A DNA stretch of 64,000 nt. Origin: Gelatoporia subvermispora B. Taxonomy: Eukaryota > Basidiomycota > Agaricomycetes > Polyporales > Gelatoporiaceae. Under the pieces are notes generated by a model. That model had not been told where the DNA came from. It made no database searches and saw only the letters and a program-made list of their open reading frames with translations. The stretch covers positions 378,382-442,381 of the forward strand of contig KB445803.1 in assembly GCA_000320605.2 (NCBI GenBank), read 5' to 3'. Positions 59,109-64,000 of this stretch are shown here, in pieces (the first letter of the stretch is position 1; every line of letters starts with the position of its first letter). The position numbers and the translations under genes were made by a program.

Positions 59109-59542
59109 GGCTGATCCAAGAGGCGTGCGGAAATCTAGCGCCGGACACGAGCTTGTCTGCTGGGGAGGCCCCCAGGTGGTACCCGGGGTCCCTCATCGCG
59201 TTTTGGATGCACTTTCAACGAAGTTTGGTTCCCCAACATTGAGCTCTGACCCTACTACAACAATTTTCTCAGGGCTCGCTCCAACACTACTTTCTGATAT
59301 GCACTGCAAGTTTGGCAGAAGTACGTACATTTTTTGGTGTTACCCGAAGCGCCCATCACGTGAGGCAAAACGCTGTAGACGCGTCGCGGGTGGCCATGTG
59401 GTGGCCTTCATAACCCGACGGCACTGCTTCAACCTGCCCTGATTAGGAAGGAGAGGGGGGGGGGTACCCCGGTTTTCGGGGTCCCCGAAATTTGGGAACC
59501 TTGTGTCTGGCGTCCAAATTCCGCACGCCTCTTGGGCTGATC
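59109..59542. mobile_element. 418-bp hAT-like MITE with 8-bp target-site duplication
   Basis: The element 59117-59534 starts CAAGAGGCGTGCGGAA and ends with the reverse complement TTCCGCACGCCTCTTG; similarity continues inward with mismatches (CGCC-GACAC). It is flanked by perfect 8-bp direct repeats GGCTGATC at 59109-59116 and 59535-59542. An 8-bp duplication and a CA...TG-type terminus are the marks of the hAT superfamily. The interior has no transposase; it includes a run of ten G at about 59456-59465. It lies 190 bp upstream of the ALG2 start, in promoter position. Confidence 0.9.
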
Positions 59543-60650
59543 AGTTTGTGTGTACCCAGCGGCAGCCGCTAGCTGTGCACTGCGGACCGCCGGGCCATGC
59601 TGCTCTGTAGAAACGTCTCAAGGAATGCCTTGATTGAGATCATCTTGGTTTTGTGCTCTGTTGACAGCACAGCAGAGAAGCAGAAATAGCAAACATCCAC
59701 AACCCACAATTTTTGACAAGTCCTCACACACCCTGGCTACCTAGTAACTCCGTCCACAAGCAAATAGTCTTCGGAGACTCCCCCTTGTCCAAGACCGCAC
59801 CCGATTTTCTCTTCAAATTCATGCAGAAACGATAACGGCTCTGTCGTAGCATCATAATGCTGAGAACAATTAGTTTGCTCACTCCGGACTCGCTGATGTC
59901 CTTATGCTATCCGAGGACCAGTTATTCGACCACTAGCAGGTAATCATAGCTCAGTGTCTTCAAAGTCCTATCCGATGTTCTTCTGAACGATATCAAAACG
60001 CCGACTTCATGTAGTCTATGATCGCAGTGTTCGTCTGGTGGTATTCTTGGGCTTCTACCATTTTACGAGAGACCGAGACACTCCGTGCGAGAGCTTCCAT
60101 CCTCCGTAATCGAGTTGCCTATAGCTCCGGAGGTTAAGCGTGAGATATTCAGGTCGGGAGCCTAAGCAGTTATGAATCATGCATGTATTGACGCCGCTGA
60201 ATTTCTAGGGATAATCAAAACCTGGAGGGAACCGATCTATAGACATAAGACAGTCTATCGTGGCCCGTCAGATTGCTACGGGACATTGTCCGATGGAACA
60301 TGAATCGACTACCGCAGGGGCGTTCTGCGCTCGGTGAATGATGCGGAGATAGCCCGTTGATACTCACCACAGCGAGTGGTAGAGCTGTCAGCAGTTGTCA
60401 CGGCACCCAATACCCGTGACCCGCAACGAAGTCACCAGTAGATTCCGCAACATGACACAGCATCCGTCTGTGCCGCACGCGCTATGGAGGCGAACCCCTG
60501 CTGCGTAGACGCAGTCTCGGTTCTACAGTGATCTCAGCGGCATTATGGCTGATCTGGACGGTGGTGGATGTCCCGGTCCCAGGGGCCGATGAAGAGTTCA
60601 TACACGCATCTTAGATTCACACCAACATCTGAAATCGGGGCCACTTGGTC
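59543..60650. other. Gene-free stretch
   Basis: I see no gene and no repeat that I can support. Confidence 0.4.
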
Positions 60651-61700
60651 CTTTCCGAATGTCAGCATTCATTATGACGATCCACACACCCATCGTCTGC
60701 GCCGCGGTAATACGGCTCGACTGTGATCTTTGCTATACTGTTCTGACGCAGCATGCTTCGGTGGCGTCTCCATCCACCTTGATGACATCTCAGTGCTATA
60801 CTTACACCAGAAGCGGACGATCTCGATGGTCCTCACATTCACCACACAACTTAGGCGCTCTGTTCCGGTTCTGGGTTGTCCATCAACCACACGAACTACG
60901 ACTTCTGACCTGGCTCGGGGTTGTCGATCCGAACTTGCGTTCACCACATCTTGAAAGAACGCACCAGGCACCCGCTCCCGAGCTACGCATGCCACACCGA
61001 AGGGCCATGGTGGTGACTTCTTGGGTGATCCCGTCATTCTGCTCTCTCGTCGGCCTCGACGCAGATTTCAAGCACCGTCCTATTCGGAGCGGACGGGAAG
61101 CCCATTGGCAATATCTTAGATTCCCGCCACTCGACTTTTAATCCCGTCTGGTGCGAGGCAGCCACCGGGAAGGACATTCGTGATGTATGCCACCACCAAA
61201 GAAGCTCCCGATTTGCGCATGTCACACCCGGGAATCATAGTGGTGACTTCTTAGACGATTCCATGGGCATTCTTCTGTCTCCACCACTAACAAAACTCTC
61301 AACCACAGTTCTTGCCCAGGCCCTCGGAGCAGGTATGCAAACGGTATATCATATCTCGAATCTCCACGCCTAGATGACTGGCGCTCTTCGGCGCGCGGTA
61401 GGCTGTAGCCGCCGAAGAGAATGTTCGTAGCGCGTCTCACCACCGACAAGACTCTCAACCACCGTCTTGTCCATTGTTTTGGAGCAGATCTGAGCATGAC
61501 GTAGATATTTTCAGATGCCCGCGTCTACAGTAATGGCCCTGTCTGAGAAGTGGTGACCCCCAGAGGGTATCTTCGTGGTGCACCCTACCACCGATGTTAA
61601 GACGCTCTCGATCTACCACAACTTCAGCCCATCAGGGAAGCCTCAACGTAGACTCCATCAAAAATGATGTATCTCGGTGGTGAGCACCTCGCAAGGTGGT
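60650..61700. repeat. Degenerate repeats upstream of zinc-finger-like copy C
   Basis: Two diverged units about 240 bp apart share cgcatg-cacacc-...-atggtggtgacttctt (60988-61025 and 61216-61252) with similar sequence after them. Words such as tctcaccaccgacaagact and ctcaaccaccg recur to about 61,640. Similar CACCACC words fill the space between copies A and B (15,200-16,060). Probably eroded copies of one repeat family; no coding capacity seen. Confidence 0.45.
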
Positions 61701-61754
61701 ACTGCCAATCTGCATGCCACAAGATATCCTACCTCTCTTTAAAACGACCTCGGT

Positions 61755-61797
61755 GACTTCAAGCTATGCTCATGAGGACCTGCTCAACGACACATCT
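61755..61797 (+). promoter_or_regulatory. Conserved upstream block of copy C
   Basis: Reads gacttcaagctatgctcatg then aggacctgctcaacgacaca, aligning with the blocks before copies A and B (shared core cttc-aag-atgc, gacctgct-aa, cat) and lying about 80-120 nt before the ATG. It is the most diverged of the three. Confidence 0.45.
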
Positions 61798-61874
61798 GTT
61801 GGCGCAGGTGTCTGACTCGTATGTCCCCCTCTTTGTATGCTGAATGTGAAGCCTAACATTTTGTCACGTAGACG

Positions 61875-62705
61875 ATGTCATCCTCCGAGTGCCCAGTCTA
61901 CGAGTTTGTAGCCTCTTTGAACGACAATCGTGGAGAAGATCTGGCATCTGTGGCCTCTCTGACCAACAATCATGAAGAACATATGTAAAAACCATCCTAT
62001 GCTGATCAATCATTTCACTCAACATAATCCTCAGCCCGGAGGTCCATTTTTCACGCGTCGAATACTGCACATGCGATGGTAGCATAGATGACTCCTCACC
62101 CGAGGGCGTTCGTGCACATCTTGGAACTTTCCACGCGGATGTCGTGGAAGTACAGCCTGACTTGACGCAGATCTCGCAAGATACAGAGACATGGCTCAAA
62201 GATAATTCGAAAGGGCATAAGTAAGTACACGACCACGCTTCATTGTACACTCGCTCACTGATTCGGATCTAGGCGTAGGGTGAAACCCGTTGCGGTACTC
62301 CTCGGATGTGGATGCAACGATGTCATCGACCCCGTAACATTCGACGTTAAAGCGCACTTTGACGTCAAACACCGTGATCTTGATCGCCATTCCAAACTCC
62401 CAGTACAGTGCCCATGGACTGATCTACATGGTGACATCCCTTTTCCTTGCCAAGACAGCCCACAAGGCAGAAGCATGGATCGCCACATCCTTTTTGTCCA
62501 TATTCTGCGTCGCAGTCTATGTCCCATATGCGATGAATGTCTTAGTAGACCGGACGCCATGACACGACACTGGACAAATGGCGCATGCGACGGCTTCTTA
62601 TCACTCTGCCATGGGCTTAGTGAAAGGCAACGCGAGGAGTTGATACAGAGGTTCAAAGAAGTTGTCTATGGCAACCGAGACAGTTACGACATAGCTAACA
62701 GCTAG
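61875..62705 (+). CDS. Zinc-finger-like Cys/His-rich protein, family copy C (intact)
   Basis: Three exons (61875-61984, 62035-62220, 62273-62705) join in phase to 242 residues. The family is not one I can name. Layout: N-terminal SSSECPVYEFVASL; unit 1 CTCDGSIDDSS...RAHLGTFHADVVEV (C-x-C...H-x4-H); unit 2 LLGCGCNDVIDP...AHFDVKHRD, same spacing type; unit 3 VQCPWTDLHGDIPFPC...RHILFVH; unit 4 LCPICDECLSRPDAMTRHW-x4-C, which resembles a C2H2/C2HC finger. A final helix SERQREELIQRFKEVV follows. Four finger-like units suggest nucleic-acid or protein binding in the nucleus, which is inference. Copies A and B keep only units 1 and 4. Confidence 0.75.
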
Positions 62706-63263
62706 AGCATTCTCGGCCTTTACCCCTGTGTATACATTTGTATCGAGAAAGAGCTCATACAAGTAATATCCGAGTTCCTAGATTGGTTTGGTTCTCCTTG
62801 CTCTCTGAACTCCCCTCCTCTCTTCCAATCGCATCAATCATTGACGTCTGACTTTACTTTGTGTACAATTTTGCACTCAAATGAGAGAGCGTTGGTGGAG
62901 TAATGTGGATAAATTGCCCTGCTTGTAGCTTGAAGTTCTCCCCTACTCAGTTCCTGGTCTCAAGCTGTCAATCGCCTGATGTTAAGAGCCACACTATCAA
63001 AAGTCTGGGGATGAAATGTTGCTGCTCGGGATACAAAGGTGATGAAAATTAAACTTAGATTGAGACGCGCCGCGTGTGGGTGTGGGCATGAGGTCATCTG
63101 TTTCTTACATTGCGACAGAATGACCAAGAACAACACAGCATAGAATGCTAAGTAATCTGCCAAACATACCAGGCAGTTGTATATCGTCGGCTTTCTGCAT
63201 TTAGTCCATCTGTGTCGGATGTCATCCAATCACTTGTTGCAGAAGACCAGTGCTATCTCGAAG
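62706..63263. other. Convergent intergenic region
   Basis: Between the stop of copy C and the stop of the minus-strand PL14 gene. No feature is recognised. Confidence 0.4.
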
Positions 63264-64000
63264 TTAGGCATTTCTGCTCATAGCAAAATTAGCAAACCAC
63301 GTATACTGGTCCTTCGGACTGGCATATTCAGATTCGTGTCCTCCGAAGAATGTGCTAGATATCGAAAGCTTAGTTATAGCGATATGATGGGTCCAAATAT
63401 ATATAGAATTCACCTGAAAAACAATCCGGTGAATCCGACCGCCTTGAGACCCGATTCACTTTCGACAGAGACGGGCACATCGGTGGATTGCACTGTAAGG
63501 AATATAGTTGTGGTCGGCGTGGCTGTCTGAGTAACGGTATTTCCTGGTGCCGTGCTCGTCACCGTCATGGACTCGTACATGACTGTCGTCGACACCTGCG
63601 TCACTCCCGTGGTAGGCGGCGAGGCACTGGTGGGAGCAGCTGAAGTATCCTGTCGAGCCAAGGAAGTGGTAGAGTCAGAGCTCGGATCCTGACCATCGTC
63701 TCGAGCAATAGGCAAAGCCGTTCTATACGCGCGTATAGGTGGGAGCAGGCCACTCAGAAGTCCTCCGAGGAGCCCATCGCCATCATCCGACTGAATAGGG
63801 GTAGGCGAGCCGTCATCTCCACCGTCGTCCCCGCTGTCGTCATCGTCGCCGTTGTCCCCGTTGTTATCACCGTCGCCCGAATCAGCTATCCGGGGGACGT
63901 CGCGATAGAACACGTCGGAACGGTCCATGACGACATTTCCGTCCACTTCGAGAACGAAACCCCCATCTTGCTGGCCTGGAGTGTTCAAGGTGACAGTTTG
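63264..64000 (-). CDS. Second PL14-like polysaccharide lyase, 3' part (5' end outside window)
   Basis: Last two visible exons: 64000-63414 (continues off the window) and 63355-63264, joined in phase across a 58-nt intron. The visible start NTPGQQDGGFVLEVDGN, VVMDRSDVFYRDVP and the last exon TFFGGHESEYASPKDQYTWF match the C-terminal part of the PL14-like fold also seen at 34275-35654 (there NGEIQLFVNGESVI and TFFGGSDPSYATP). Unlike that gene, about 130 residues are inserted between these blocks: an Asp/Gly-rich run (63,800-63,880), GLLGGLLSGLLPPIR, and a Ser/Thr-rich segment. No frame break is seen. Confidence 0.82.

Overview
The window is nuclear DNA of a filamentous basidiomycete, most likely an agaricomycete. 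The reasons are: nearly every gene is cut by short (about 40-60 nt) GT-AG introns; the gene set is basidiomycete-flavoured (two secreted family-14 polysaccharide lyase-like proteins, two DUF6699-type proteins, NACHT-ankyrin proteins with a fungal 'Goodbye' N-terminal domain); and there are no operons, rRNAs or CRISPRs. Coordinates below come from reading exons by eye and checking that exon phases add up; where they do not, I say so.

Region 1 (1-13,200) is an accessory island. Two NLR-like genes (Goodbye-NACHT-ankyrin) lie head to head. The left one (minus strand) runs off the window and is open wherever I could read it, except for an unresolved N-terminus. The right one (plus strand) has a fully phase-consistent exon structure but carries two in-frame TAA codons. 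Between them lie an intact mitochondrial ribosomal protein mS33 gene and an older decayed copy of it, left by a tandem duplication.

Region 2 (14,500-17,000, with a third member at 61,875-62,705) holds a small family of cysteine/histidine-rich, zinc-finger-like proteins that I cannot name. One copy is intact; two are divergently arranged and share the same splice-phase defect. All three share a block of about 40 bp located 75-85 nt before the start codon.

Region 3 (19,100-39,930) is mostly housekeeping: an endonuclease III homologue (NTH1), an acidic unknown protein, a single-pass membrane protein, the Rab GTPase Ypt1, the translesion polymerase Rev1, a tRNA-Gly(CCC), a PL14 lyase, a SAM methyltransferase and a fused thiamine-salvage enzyme (Thi20-type: HMP-P kinase plus TenA). 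A 1,200-bp terminal-inverted-repeat element sits directly after REV1.

Region 4 (42,000-59,600) carries a medium-chain reductase with a 23-nt microexon, a 1,259-residue receptor-like Cys-rich membrane protein, calcipressin, a CCDC124/Lso2-like ribosome factor, two DUF6699 proteins and the N-glycosylation mannosyltransferase ALG2. A 418-bp hAT-like MITE with a perfect 8-bp target duplication lies just upstream of ALG2. A near-perfect 57-nt hairpin lies alone at 41,578-41,634.

Region 5 (60,600-64,000) has degenerate CACCACC-type repeats, the intact zinc-finger-like gene and the 3' part of a second PL14 gene cut by the window end. The housekeeping genes appear independent of one another. The most unusual content is the NLR pair, the zinc-finger-like family with its conserved upstream block, and the two inverted-repeat elements.
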